Shown here in pieces: positions 26,687-36,373 of a stretch of DNA of 64,000 nucleotides. A program made the position numbers and the translations under genes. The stretch covers positions 1 through 64,000 of the forward strand of contig CALUZH010000023.1 of NCBI GenBank assembly GCA_944325255.1, in the 5' to 3' direction. The notes below the pieces were generated by a model. It worked only from the letters and a program-made list of their open reading frames with translations, ran no database searches and was not told where the DNA came from. This DNA is from an uncultured Erysipelotrichaceae bacterium (lineage in GTDB: Bacteria > Bacillota_I > Bacilli_A > Erysipelotrichales > Erysipelotrichaceae). Within the stretch, counting starts at the first letter, position 1. Each line of letters starts with the position of its first letter.

Positions 26687-27160
26687 TCAAATTTTTCGCC
26701 GAATGTAGGTGACAAAACGATAGCTATAAGGCTCACTAAAGCTTTCTGTTTCCCTCATTTCATAATCTTCCTTATTAAATTCAGGGAAATAAGTATCACC
26801 CTTAAATGCCGCATCAATCTCGGTTAAATAAAGCTTATCGGCCAAAGGCAGAGCTTGCTTATAGACTTCAGCGCCACCGGCAATAAAGGTATCTTTTCTA
26901 TTAGCGGCCTTAATAGCCTTTTCAAGACTGGAAAAAACCTGAATATCCTTAGCCCTAAAATGGGGATCGTGGCTTAAAACGAAAACTTCCCTATCCTTTA
27001 AGCTTTTATTAAGGGAAAGATAGGTCTTTCTGCCCATGATCAGCGTTTGGTTTAAAGTCAGATGCTTAAAATGTTTTAAATCATTTTCGATATGCCAGGG
27101 AAGCTTGCCCTTATAGCCGATGACCCGGTTTTGATCTAAGGCAGCAATAATATAAATCAT
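26687..27160 (-). CDS. folA: Dihydrofolate reductase
   Basis: A 157-residue enzyme reducing dihydrofolate with NADPH. Visible signatures are IIAALDQNRVIGYKGKLPWHIENDLKHFKHLT, MGRKTYLSL and FIAGGAEVYKQAL. The acidic active-site residue is the Glu of HIENDLKHF. Its ATG overlaps the stop of the glycosidase gene (ATGA), an unusual neighbour for a folate gene. Confidence 0.97.
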   Translation of the reverse strand: MIYIIAALDQNRVIGYKGKLPWHIENDLKHFKHLTLNQTLIMGRKTYLSLNKSLKDREVFVLSHDPHFRAKDIQVFSSLEKAIKAANRKDTFIAGGAEVYKQALPLADKLYLTEIDAAFKGDTYFPEFNKEDYEMRETESFSEPYSYRFVTYIRRKI

Positions 27161-29223
27161 GATAGGTCCTTAAAAAAGCTTAAAGCCAAAAATAGGGATG
27201 AATTGTAATAAGTGGCTACTTCATTGGTAGAATAGCTTTCATGATCATCAACATAGCGTTTAGCCCGTGGGGTATCTTCACTTATAAAACTGCTTAAATT
27301 ACCATCCGACATAATCTCATCAACCCCGCCGACCATTAAACCTTTTTCCGCTAAACCGTTAGCCATGGTAATGCGATGATGGATATCTTGGGGATAATTA
27401 TAGCCATAACAGGTCACAAAGCACATATCCAAGGGATTAAGACCCAGGATATAATTCATTTCACTGATGGCCGATTCTTGATAACGGCTTAAACCGCTTA
27501 TCCGATAAGCTATCATCATCAGGCTGATATCATCGGCGACATAGGCATTGGAGCCCCAGGCATAACCGGTAAAAGGATAATGATAATTTGTAGATAGTGA
27601 TGTATGATAGCTGGCATCGGCATTGGCCAAAAGATCTTCTTTAATATCCTTGGCAAATTCATCATCTTCTTCAATTAAAAGATACATCCCATAGTTTTTC
27701 ATATTGGCAATTTGAAAACCTTGGGAGAATTCCCCTTTTTGGTAAATCTCCTGGGCCCGATGATAATAATCTGCATCATCACTTAAAAGATAAAGAGCGA
27801 CATAGGCAAAAAAGCGCTCATCATTTTCATTATTATCCCGATACTCCCCGGTATTAAATTCTGCCGGATTTTCTTTAATAATCGGATCATTATAGGCTTT
27901 TAAGACTTCTCCGGCATCCATAGCCGCCTTTTTTAATTCTTGGGCATACTCTAAGTCATGATCTTCAAAAACCATCGCTCCTAAGGCCATAACCCCGGCA
28001 TAGGAGGCAGTAGTTAGGGTCCAAGGCTGCAGAATATAAAGTTCATTTTCATCTTCATCCGGAGCGACAATATCGGCAAAATTTTGGGTTGTTACCTTAT
28101 TGTATATTAAACCATCATTACTTTTTAATTTTAAAAGCCAATCTAAACCATAGCGTATCTCTTCCAACAAGGCATCATTTAAATCAACCAAGGTATCACG
28201 ATTAAAATAATAAGCCGTTAAAAGATCGGCTAAGACCTTAGTACTGGTTTGCACATAACGGCCATAATCCCCGGCATCATGCCAACCTCCTGAGACATCC
28301 CGATATTCCCCATGTCCATATATCAAAGCCTCATCGTCATGACAGACATCATGGGCAAAGGCTTGGGAAATACTTTCATCAATGGCCATGCCGCAGCGCT
28401 GCAAATAAATAAAGCGCAAGGCATCATTTAAAAGATCATCATAAAGATCTTCCCCGATCATAAAATCATGGGAACGGCTGCCTGTCTCGGAGATAATATA
28501 ATATGTTCCGGCTTCATCAATATCCGAAAAATCGCCGATAAAATTATATTCCCCGCTATCATCATCATTTTGGCCATTGCCGATGACATAAGAGCCCGCC
28601 AATGTACCATCATCCTTATAAACATTAAAATAATTACCTTGGTTATAAGAAAAAGTAACCGTCTTATTATGACCGATAAAATAACCTATATGATTCGTTT
28701 TAATGCCCCCGATCTCGGCATTATCAGGCATCAGTAAAAAATCATCCAGCCATACGGTGGCAAGATTATCCGCATTATTAAAAGAAAAACGGATATAAGC
28801 TTCCCAGGTATCACTTCCATCCATCATGAAGCTAAAGCTTAGATCCTTGACGCTGCCGTCACTTATAATATTTTCCGCTAAAAGAATATGTTCTCCATCG
28901 CCAACTTCAAGATCTATGTCAAGGGGAATATCACTGCGTAACTTAAAATTCAAAGTATAATTATTGCCATTGACCAGGCGGATATTATCCTTGGATAAAC
29001 GGGCATCATTGGTAATCTCCAGGGTCTTGTGACTGATATCATTAATAAGTTCGCCCCCTTCAATATTCCAGGTATTGGTCGCTTCGATATTTAAATCATA
29101 GACCTCATCGACAAAGGGAGGATCTTTACTTAAGCTATTTTCTAAAAGGAGGGCCTTGGTGCCAAGCGAACTTTCACAAGCCGCCATAAGCCCACAAAGC
29201 AAAAGAATAATCAACTTCTTCAT
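27157..29223 (-). CDS. Glycoside hydrolase family 9 lipoprotein (cellulase-like)
   Basis: A 688-residue protein. MKKLIILLLCGLMAAC is a lipoprotein signal, so the enzyme is on the outer face of the membrane. Residues about 30-170 resemble a carbohydrate-binding beta-sandwich, 175-260 an N-terminal Ig-like domain of GH9 enzymes, and 260 onward the catalytic (alpha/alpha)6 barrel. GGWHDAGDYGRYVQ holds the catalytic Asp pair, PQDIHHRI a substrate-binding His pair, and TNEVATYYNSSLF the acid Glu. I start at the ATG at 29223, not 29256, for the signal peptide. Likely cleaves beta-glucan or a related polysaccharide. Confidence 0.9.
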   Translation of the reverse strand: MKKLIILLLCGLMAACESSLGTKALLLENSLSKDPPFVDEVYDLNIEATNTWNIEGGELINDISHKTLEITNDARLSKDNIRLVNGNNYTLNFKLRSDIPLDIDLEVGDGEHILLAENIISDGSVKDLSFSFMMDGSDTWEAYIRFSFNNADNLATVWLDDFLLMPDNAEIGGIKTNHIGYFIGHNKTVTFSYNQGNYFNVYKDDGTLAGSYVIGNGQNDDDSGEYNFIGDFSDIDEAGTYYIISETGSRSHDFMIGEDLYDDLLNDALRFIYLQRCGMAIDESISQAFAHDVCHDDEALIYGHGEYRDVSGGWHDAGDYGRYVQTSTKVLADLLTAYYFNRDTLVDLNDALLEEIRYGLDWLLKLKSNDGLIYNKVTTQNFADIVAPDEDENELYILQPWTLTTASYAGVMALGAMVFEDHDLEYAQELKKAAMDAGEVLKAYNDPIIKENPAEFNTGEYRDNNENDERFFAYVALYLLSDDADYYHRAQEIYQKGEFSQGFQIANMKNYGMYLLIEEDDEFAKDIKEDLLANADASYHTSLSTNYHYPFTGYAWGSNAYVADDISLMMIAYRISGLSRYQESAISEMNYILGLNPLDMCFVTCYGYNYPQDIHHRITMANGLAEKGLMVGGVDEIMSDGNLSSFISEDTPRAKRYVDDHESYSTNEVATYYNSSLFLALSFFKDLS

Positions 29224-29230
29224 AATATAA

Positions 29231-29265
29231 AAATAAAGGAATTTGTGAATAATCACAAATCCCTT
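29231..29265 (-). terminator. Hairpin between the ABC ATPase gene and the glycosidase
   Basis: Arms around TTTGTGA (29242-29248) and TCACAAA (29253-29259), extended by GGA/TCC-type pairs, then TTTATTTTT on the minus strand. It should end the envelope operon, leaving the glycosidase on low read-through or its own promoter. Confidence 0.65.
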
Positions 29266-29927
29266 AAAACACCATCATTCAATAAAATCCGCTGGTCGGA
29301 CATTTGCGATACCGCATCGGAGTGGGTAACCACAATAACCGTCTTATTGTAGTCATGAGCCAATTCCTTGAAGACCCCGATAATTTCTTTTTCGGTTGCC
29401 GTATCCAGGTTACCGGTCGGTTCATCGGCAAAAATCAAATTGACATTGCTGGCAAGAGAGCGGGCAATAGCCACCCGTTGTTGTTCACCACCGGAGAGCT
29501 GACCGACTAAACGATCGGCCTTGGTTTTAACGATACCGAATTTTTCCAAAAGATTGTAGGCTACCGCCTTTTGATCTTTCGGTAAAGGATTATCGGTTTC
29601 AGCCATCGCCAATTCAACATTCTCCAAGGCAGTCAAATAACCGATAAGATTATATTGCTGGAAGACGATGGCAATCTTATTACGGCGGTATTGGTGAAGA
29701 CCGATCTTATTGACATTTTCACCTTCGAAATATAATTCACCGCTTTTTGGCGTATCCAAACCAGCAATAATCGAAAGTAAGGTAGTTTTACCGGAACCCG
29801 AAGGACCCAGGATGGTATAAAACTTTCCGCTTTCGAAAGTATAGCTCAAATTCTTCAGAATTTCTCTTTCATAACCACCGTCAATATAGGAATAATTAAT
29901 ATTTTCCAAACGTAAAATTTCCGACAT
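29253..29927 (-). CDS. ABC transporter ATP-binding protein (MacB/LolD type)
   Basis: A 224-residue ATPase. Walker [10 protein letters not shown] (about 42-50), Q-loop FQQYNL, signature [15 protein letters not shown] and Walker [13 protein letters not shown], followed by a switch His in VVTHSD. It ends just before the glycosidase and follows the permease with 12 bases between. It should power the permease; such mechanotransmission ABC systems act on envelope antibiotics or lipoproteins and need not be importers. Confidence 0.95.
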   Translation of the reverse strand: MSEILRLENINYSYIDGGYEREILKNLSYTFESGKFYTILGPSGSGKTTLLSIIAGLDTPKSGELYFEGENVNKIGLHQYRRNKIAIVFQQYNLIGYLTALENVELAMAETDNPLPKDQKAVAYNLLEKFGIVKTKADRLVGQLSGGEQQRVAIARSLASNVNLIFADEPTGNLDTATEKEIIGVFKELAHDYNKTVIVVTHSDAVSQMSDQRILLNDGVLRDL

Positions 29928-29939
29928 AAGCCAAACCTC

Positions 29940-31562
29940 CTAGTTTTGATTCATCAAGATTCGTTTCGGATTGAAACGCATGATCATGAGCGACGGAATC
30001 AGGATTGATACAAGAACAATGCCTAAACCCACAATATAAATCTCGGCAATAATGAGCGGCGAAATAGTGACATTATAGCCTTCCACAAAATCATCAAGAC
30101 TTATATCGGTGGTATAATCCGTATCCCAAACACTTGGTGTACTTACCCAATAATCATCTTCATTTTCTTCATTTACGCCACTGCTTTCAATTTGATAACT
30201 CAAGACACTTTGGCCAACTTTATTAGCAATCATGCTGCCGGTAACAATAGAAAGCGTAAAACCTAAAATGGCAACAATGGCCAACTCAACAAAGAATTGA
30301 GCGACAATCTTAAGCTTTGAGGCACCGACAGAAAGCAAGACACCGATTTCATATTCCCGCGTCTTTAAGGTCAAAGCCGTAACTAAAGTAATAATAACGA
30401 CGGCATTAATAACTACCAGCCAGACAATAAAATTGGCATAAAGACTCAAAGTATCAAGTGGCCTTGATAAGCGTTCAAATTCTTCATTATTGGCATCAAG
30501 CATCAAAAACTGCGGAACATTAGAATTGTATTCTTCAACAAAGGCATCAACTTCTAACGGATCATTCAATAAAATCGTCACTTGTCCTAAATTCTGATTC
30601 TGGAGATTTTCCAAAGTCGGACGATTGGCCGGATCACTATAATATTCATCCTCCGGATAAAGCTCAGCATAGTAGTCAAATTGTTTTTGAGACAACGGCA
30701 ATTGAGCTTTAAAATAATAAGTAATCGGCATTAAGAAGACATTATCATAATTTTCATAAGGATAGGTATAATCAAAGTTTTCCGAATCCGGTGTAATAGC
30801 TTTGTTATGACGATAAATTCCGCAAACTTCCACTTCCATCGTAATATCATCTTCCGTAACACCGAATTGTGATAAGTAACCGTTTAATTCCGACGGACTG
30901 GATGTCGAAATAGTGAAAGTATCACCGACTCTTAAACCGTTTAATTCGGCAAAAGCTTCCGAGACAAGCACAACATTGTTGGCTTCGTCAATATCTTCCT
31001 GGGTATAAAAACTACCATCGACAATTTGGAATTCCCCGTCGGCAAATTCGATCATATCCGGAAAATAATTGGCCTTAGCGCCAAATACCGGATTAACATA
31101 TTCGGTGCAGATCTCTTCCCCATCCGGCGATATATAACAAGACTGGCCGCCCCCCATACTATCATTTTCAACGGAATTATTTAAATGAACAAAGTCAACA
31201 GTACTGTTTGGGGCTTCATAAAAAGTCAGGAAAGTCGCTGCATTGGCCGTCTTAACCCGTGGATCTTGTAAGATTTTCTGCACATCCTCAATTTTGACAG
31301 AAGGATAATTTTTATAGAAATCATTAATCTCGTCTTCATCAGTCAATTCATTGACGTATTTATTAATGGCATCATAGTCAACAGTATAATCCACTACAGC
31401 CCGCATTTTTTGCCGGGTCAGCGTCTTGGCATCAGTGGCTGCTTGGGAAATACCCAAGCCAATGATGACAAAGTTACCGATCAAAAGGAAAGTTATCAGT
31501 AAGAGTACGGATTTGGACCATCTCCTGGTCACATTTTTAATTGCTCGATTTAAGAAATTCAT
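29940..31562 (-). CDS. FtsX-like/MacB-type ABC transporter permease
   Basis: A 540-residue protein. The first helix at about 16-40 is followed by a roughly 330-residue extracellular MacB_PCD-type domain, then three helices near 375-400, 425-450 and 490-520. This is the four-helix MacB topology. Ends NPKRILMNQN, typical of FtsX permeases. AGGAGG precedes the ATG. It pairs with the ATPase downstream and follows a PASTA protein. Confidence 0.9.
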   Translation of the reverse strand: MNFLNRAIKNVTRRWSKSVLLLITFLLIGNFVIIGLGISQAATDAKTLTRQKMRAVVDYTVDYDAINKYVNELTDEDEINDFYKNYPSVKIEDVQKILQDPRVKTANAATFLTFYEAPNSTVDFVHLNNSVENDSMGGGQSCYISPDGEEICTEYVNPVFGAKANYFPDMIEFADGEFQIVDGSFYTQEDIDEANNVVLVSEAFAELNGLRVGDTFTISTSSPSELNGYLSQFGVTEDDITMEVEVCGIYRHNKAITPDSENFDYTYPYENYDNVFLMPITYYFKAQLPLSQKQFDYYAELYPEDEYYSDPANRPTLENLQNQNLGQVTILLNDPLEVDAFVEEYNSNVPQFLMLDANNEEFERLSRPLDTLSLYANFIVWLVVINAVVIITLVTALTLKTREYEIGVLLSVGASKLKIVAQFFVELAIVAILGFTLSIVTGSMIANKVGQSVLSYQIESSGVNEENEDDYWVSTPSVWDTDYTTDISLDDFVEGYNVTISPLIIAEIYIVGLGIVLVSILIPSLMIMRFNPKRILMNQN

Positions 31563-31580
31563 TTATTCAATAACCTCCTG

Positions 31581-33146
31581 TTAGTTCTCTGTCTCTGTGG
31601 TTGGTGAAGGAATCGGCGTAGGATCAGGTAGATTTATACTTGATGGTTCCAGGCTTACCTTATCTTCTTCTTTAACGATACGCACGATGGGATTATCGGC
31701 TTTTACTTCTTGGCCGTTAATCTTGATAATGCAAGATAAGCCGCCGGCATTATTGTCAAAAGCGATATTATTAGCAGCTAAAACTTCTACCACCTTTGAA
31801 GTTTCAAAGGCTTCTTGGCCATTACTTTCAAATACCGCATTTGTGAAATCAACATCGACCACCTCACCCTTGGAAAGGACGACGCTGAAGCGGACATCAA
31901 GCGGCAAACGATCATTGCAGTCATAGACTTTACCGTCGGAATAACCGCTGCATTCAACGGCAACAATCGTATCCTTCGGATATTTTGAATAAACCGAACT
32001 GTTTGTGCCCCATTGGCCGGCATAGGCATCGATACCTAAATAACGATTTTCATTACACCAATCAATCAATTTGGAATACTTTTCACCGACAAGCGATTTA
32101 ACATCCAAACCTAAATCAGCCGCATAGAAGGTATTGCCCTCATTTAAGGTAATCTCCAATTTATCCTCGGTACCGATCATTGCCCCGGCCTTCACATTTT
32201 GTTTAATGATATAGCCATCCACATCGGCATAACGTCTTTCAACATTTACATATTGGGCATTGGCTTCAAGCCAATTATCGACTTCTTTACGGGCCATGGA
32301 ACTTAAATCCGGAACGGTAACCCCTTGACCCTGGGATACGGTAACCGTTAAGGTTTCACCCTGTTTTAAGGTCTTATTAGCCTCCGGAGAAGTTGATATT
32401 ACCATACCGGAAGCAACTTCATCATCAAAGGCATGACGGATGTCCAAAACAATCTTATTGGTTTCGGCCCAACTTTCGACATTAGACAAAGGATTGTTCT
32501 TAAAGTCACTTATTACGACCGTACCCGCCGGTGCCGGACCCTTGGATACTGAAATATTCAAGGTACAGCCACGGGTAAACTCTTCAGCTTCACAACCCCG
32601 GAAATTAAAACTGATGACTTGGCCATCGGCTACCGTATCGCTGTAAGCTGTCGTAATCCGCGTATTATTTAATTTATTTTCTTCCTTCCAGGCATTTAAT
32701 TCACTTTGACTCATGCCCATGATATCCGGTACTTCAATCGGCTCATCAGGATCGGCTCCCAAGGACATGACAAAATTAATCTTGACATCCTTTTTAACCA
32801 TAGTGCCGGCATCAACACTTTGTGACATAATCACATCTTCATCATATTCCATCGAATATTCTTCATCAAAGACAATGCCGTTTCTTTCAATGCCTTGTTG
32901 GGTTACCCATTGGGCAATATCGCTTTGGGTCTTGCCGACAAAGTTCGGCATCTCGATGGTCGCTCTTAAGAAGAAAAACCATACCAAAAAGGCAATTAGA
33001 ATAAGGGCAACTATCGGAATAATGATCATTAAAGGATTAAGGGGTTTTTTCGGCTTAGAAACCGGTATCCGCACCTCTTCCTTAAAACTCTCGGGTTTTT
33101 TATTTTCGTTAGAAAATTGGTTTAAAAAATCCTTTTTTTCACTCAT
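31581..33146 (-). CDS. Membrane-anchored multi-PASTA domain protein
   Basis: A 521-residue protein. A cytoplasmic N-terminus of about 40 basic residues leads to one membrane helix (LMIIIPIVALILIAFLVWFFF). At least four clear PASTA repeats follow (starting near MPNFVGKTQSDIAQW, VPDIMGMSQSELNAW, ISDFKNNPLSNVESW and VPDLSSMARKEVDNW), then one or two diverged ones, and a Pro/Ser/Thr tail. PASTA domains bind muropeptides or beta-lactams. There is no kinase domain, unlike PknB-type proteins. Its operon mates are a two-component system and an ABC transporter. Confidence 0.88.
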   Translation of the reverse strand: MSEKKDFLNQFSNENKKPESFKEEVRIPVSKPKKPLNPLMIIIPIVALILIAFLVWFFFLRATIEMPNFVGKTQSDIAQWVTQQGIERNGIVFDEEYSMEYDEDVIMSQSVDAGTMVKKDVKINFVMSLGADPDEPIEVPDIMGMSQSELNAWKEENKLNNTRITTAYSDTVADGQVISFNFRGCEAEEFTRGCTLNISVSKGPAPAGTVVISDFKNNPLSNVESWAETNKIVLDIRHAFDDEVASGMVISTSPEANKTLKQGETLTVTVSQGQGVTVPDLSSMARKEVDNWLEANAQYVNVERRYADVDGYIIKQNVKAGAMIGTEDKLEITLNEGNTFYAADLGLDVKSLVGEKYSKLIDWCNENRYLGIDAYAGQWGTNSSVYSKYPKDTIVAVECSGYSDGKVYDCNDRLPLDVRFSVVLSKGEVVDVDFTNAVFESNGQEAFETSKVVEVLAANNIAFDNNAGGLSCIIKINGQEVKADNPIVRIVKEEDKVSLEPSSINLPDPTPIPSPTTETEN

Positions 33147-33174
33147 ATATACTTCCTCTTTAATCTACTATCTT

Positions 33175-34335
33175 CTATTCTACCTGATTTTTCAAGAATT
33201 TGATGATGAATTCACTGCCATAACCAAGCTTGGAATGGACTTCAATACCATAATTTAAGGTATCGGCAATATCTTTGACAATCGATAGGCCCAAACCTGT
33301 GCCGCCCAAGTCCTTACTGCGGGATTTATCGACACAAAACAGGGGTTCAAAAATATCATCAAGATTTTCTTCCGGGATGCCGATACCGGTATCCCTGATT
33401 GTCAAAGCCTTTTTGTCAAGGTCAATAAAAATCTCCCCCTGATCCTTATTATACTTAATCGCATTGGCCACTAAATTGGCAATAAGCCGATGCAAGAGCC
33501 CTTCATCACTGATTATTTCAAGCTTTTGCATATCATAATTTATCTTAATTCCCTTATCATTAATCAATGATTCATATTCCTTGATAATACTTCTTATTAA
33601 TTCATCAACCCTTACTTTTTTCATTGTCAGATTATTATCTTTCAAGACCAATAAATCATTGATGATGTCGGTTAAACGGTCGATATTTTTCTCCTGCAAG
33701 GCAAAGCTTTCCCGATATTCTTCAATATCGGAATCTTCATCAATTACTTGAATGGCCGCTTTCATGATCGCCAAGGGGGTCTTTAATTCATGAGCGACAT
33801 TGGAAGCAAATAATTTCTGTTTATAGGAATATTCCTTACCTTTGGCAATAAAATCATTGAAGGTCTTGGTCAAAATGCCGATTTCATCATGTTTATTATA
33901 GATGGCCAAGGGTCGGGCTTTTTCAATACTGCCGATATTTTCGACATCTTCGGCCAAACGCTTAATCGGTTTTAAAATAATCCCGCTGAAGACATATGAT
34001 ACAAGCATCCCGACAATGGTCATAAATAAGGCCCATAGGAATTGCGAAGCCATAAATTGCCGATCACTGGCAGCAATCCCAGCATATAAGCGACTGTTAT
34101 AACCGGTCAAAGCATCATCTAAGCTATGCCTAATAAGCTCTTCATTGCCGCTTCCATCATAAAAGCCATAGGCCGAAACTTCCGGCAGATACCCACCCTC
34201 ATCGACAATAATTTCGACATTGGCAATCGATTTTTCATAATTATGTAAACCGATATAGGTTGTAACCAAGGAGGCCACAATAATGGCAATACCCGTAAGC
34301 AGGGTAATGCGCATACGTAAACTAATCTTTTTCAT
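33175..34335 (-). CDS. Sensor histidine kinase
   Basis: A 386-residue membrane kinase. One helix near 10-30, an extracellular loop to about 95, a second helix, then HAMP, HisKA (phospho-acceptor His in SNVAHELKTPLAIMKAAIQ) and HATPase with ANLVANAIKYNK, DTGIGIPEEN and GGTGLGLSIV. The ATG at 34335 lies inside the end of the response regulator gene (overlap of about 14 bases). It phosphorylates that regulator; the signal is probably envelope stress. Confidence 0.94.
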   Translation of the reverse strand: MKKISLRMRITLLTGIAIIVASLVTTYIGLHNYEKSIANVEIIVDEGGYLPEVSAYGFYDGSGNEELIRHSLDDALTGYNSRLYAGIAASDRQFMASQFLWALFMTIVGMLVSYVFSGIILKPIKRLAEDVENIGSIEKARPLAIYNKHDEIGILTKTFNDFIAKGKEYSYKQKLFASNVAHELKTPLAIMKAAIQVIDEDSDIEEYRESFALQEKNIDRLTDIINDLLVLKDNNLTMKKVRVDELIRSIIKEYESLINDKGIKINYDMQKLEIISDEGLLHRLIANLVANAIKYNKDQGEIFIDLDKKALTIRDTGIGIPEENLDDIFEPLFCVDKSRSKDLGGTGLGLSIVKDIADTLNYGIEVHSKLGYGSEFIIKFLKNQVE

Positions 34336-35002
34336 CAATAATTACCCGATAGCCCAAGCCCCTTTTATTTTCAATATATTCATAATCACTATATTCGGAA
34401 AGTTTCTTTTTTAAACTGTGCATATGAAACTTCAAAGCCTTAGAAAATTCATCGGCCTCATTATTCCAAACATGTTCAAAAAGTTCTTCCCCGGAAACAA
34501 TATTGCCCTTATTAAGTAAAAGATATGCCAAAATCCCATATTCCTTAGGCGTCAAATGAACTTCCCTTCCCTTAATATGGACACTTGAAGCAGCCAAATC
34601 AAGACTTAGATCATGCAGGGTCAAAACCCGCGGCTTAAGTTTATAATCCATGCGCAACAAGGTTCGGATACGGGCATCAAGCTCCCGAAAATCAAAGGGT
34701 TTAATTAAATAATCATTGGCTCCCATATCTAAACCGCGAACCCGGTCATCAATGGCCGTTTGGGCCGATAATATCAAAATCTTGGTATGCATATCCTTTT
34801 CTCTTATCTGCCTTAAGACTTCAAGACCGGAAATAATCGGCAAATTAAGATCCAAAAGAATCAAATCATAAGTATTGATATGATAAAGCTCCAAAGCTTT
34901 TTTGCCATCATAAGCACTGTCCGGAGCATAGCCTCTTTTCTTTAGACCGCGAACCAAAATGCCATGCAAATCTTTTTCATCTTCCACAATAAGTATCCGC
35001 AT
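34322..35002 (-). CDS. OmpR/PhoB-family response regulator
   Basis: A 226-residue regulator. The receiver has the acidic pair VEDEKD, phospho-acceptor Asp in LILLDLNLPIISG, and Lys in LIKPFDFREL. The C-terminal winged helix (KEYGILAYLLLNKGNIVSGEELFEHVWN...YIENKRGLGYRV) is of the OmpR type. It leads an operon with the kinase, the PASTA protein and the ABC transporter, which are probably its targets. Confidence 0.95.
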   Translation of the reverse strand: MRILIVEDEKDLHGILVRGLKKRGYAPDSAYDGKKALELYHINTYDLILLDLNLPIISGLEVLRQIREKDMHTKILILSAQTAIDDRVRGLDMGANDYLIKPFDFRELDARIRTLLRMDYKLKPRVLTLHDLSLDLAASSVHIKGREVHLTPKEYGILAYLLLNKGNIVSGEELFEHVWNNEADEFSKALKFHMHSLKKKLSEYSDYEYIENKRGLGYRVIIDEKD

Positions 35003-35317
35003 ATTCTTATTTTATGCCAATAAGAGTTAGATTTACGTTAGAATGCCTTAAAGCTTCAAAAAAAGCGATATTATTAAACCCGATTATGATAAATAGACTA
35101 TAAATCGGGGATATTACTCTATATTATTTACCCGAAATTATCCCCAAAGAAGAAAATAGTGACCATATAATAATAAGGTTTGTCTTGGAACATACTGATA
35201 AGCCAACCGCAATGACTATTTTCATGTTTGGTCATAGCGCAAGACTTGCAAATGAAAGAACAATGTCATAAAACATTCATCTATCATATATAAGACAAGT
35301 AGAAGATATATATCAAT
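35003..35317. other. Intergenic stretch without a recognisable gene
   Basis: AT-rich sequence between the response regulator start and the prs terminator. A weak CCCGATT/AATCGGG pairing lies at 35079-35109. I see no ORF worth calling. Confidence 0.5.
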
Positions 35318-35360
35318 TTAAAAAGCTGTTTCCATAAGCCCTTTGCTTATGGAAACAGCT
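35318..35360 (-). terminator. Strong terminator downstream of prs
   Basis: A perfect 16-bp stem (35324-35339 with 35345-35360) and a five-base loop, followed on the minus strand by TTTTTAAATT. Confidence 0.92.
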
Positions 35361-35388
35361 GTGTTTGTTAAAGGGATGCGCTTAAATA

Positions 35389-36369
35389 TTAGCGTTCATC
35401 GCTTTTACGGTCCTCAAAGGCCGAATATACGGCACTGACCGAATCATGATTAGAAATAGCTTCGATAATCTTGGAAAGCATCCAGGCAATCGATAAGGAA
35501 GTGACCTTATTGGTCTTAGCCTTAAATTCTTCAGAAAGTGGAATGGTATTGGTAACCACCATTTCCTTGATTGGGGAATTTTCAATCTTTTCGCCAGCAT
35601 TGCCCGAGAAAACCCCATGGGTAATAGCGACATAGATATCTTTGGCGCCCTTTTGTTTAAGAAGTTCGCATGCGGCAATTAAAGAACCACCGGTATCGCA
35701 AATATCATCAACGACAATGCAGTCTTTGCCGACAACATCGCCGATAACGTTAGTCGCTTCGCAAACATTAGGTCTTGGCCGTCTTTTATCAATGATGGCT
35801 AAAGGAGCAGTTAAAAGTTCAGCCATCCGCCGGGCTCTGGTTGTTCCGCCATGATCCGGTGATACCACCACCAGGTTTGAACAAGGCAAGTCTTTATTGC
35901 GGAAATATTGGGCCAACATCGGAATGGCCGTAAGGTCATCAGTCGGGGTATTGAAGAAGCCTTGAATTTGCGTAGCATGCAAATCCACGGTAATGACCCG
36001 ATTGGCCCCGGCAACTTCCAAAAGATTAGCTACCAGTTTTGCCGTAATCGGCTGGCGCGGGCAGGCTTTGCGATCTTGACGGGCATAGCCGTAATAAGGA
36101 ATGATACAGTTGATTTCATCGGCAGAGGCTCTTTTGAGGGCATCAATGCAAATTAAAAGTTCCATCAAACGCTCCGTAACCGGATTGCAGGTACTTTGAA
36201 CAACATAAACCTTGCGTCCTCGTACCGATTCACCGATCTCCACCAAAATCTCGCCGTCGGCAAAGTGCTTGACCGCAATCTTCCCCGGTTCAATGTTCAA
36301 ATAATCACAGATTTCATTGACTAAACCGACATTGGCAGTCAAGGCAAAAACGACAGTGTCTTTCATCAT
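35389..36369 (-). CDS. prs: Ribose-phosphate pyrophosphokinase
   Basis: A 326-residue enzyme making PRPP from ribose-5-phosphate and ATP. Diagnostic motifs are QSTCNPVTERLMELLICIDALKRASA, YYGYARQDRK, VTVDLHATQIQGFF, VVSPDHGG and the PRPP-binding CIVVDDICDTGGSL. I start at the ATG at 36369 because AAGGAG lies ten bases before it; the longer frame would run into glmU. It follows glmU by four bases, an operon order common in Bacillota. Confidence 0.97.
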   Translation of the reverse strand: MMKDTVVFALTANVGLVNEICDYLNIEPGKIAVKHFADGEILVEIGESVRGRKVYVVQSTCNPVTERLMELLICIDALKRASADEINCIIPYYGYARQDRKACPRQPITAKLVANLLEVAGANRVITVDLHATQIQGFFNTPTDDLTAIPMLAQYFRNKDLPCSNLVVVSPDHGGTTRARRMAELLTAPLAIIDKRRPRPNVCEATNVIGDVVGKDCIVVDDICDTGGSLIAACELLKQKGAKDIYVAITHGVFSGNAGEKIENSPIKEMVVTNTIPLSEEFKAKTNKVTSLSIAWMLSKIIEAISNHDSVSAVYSAFEDRKSDER

Positions 36370-36373
36370 GGTT

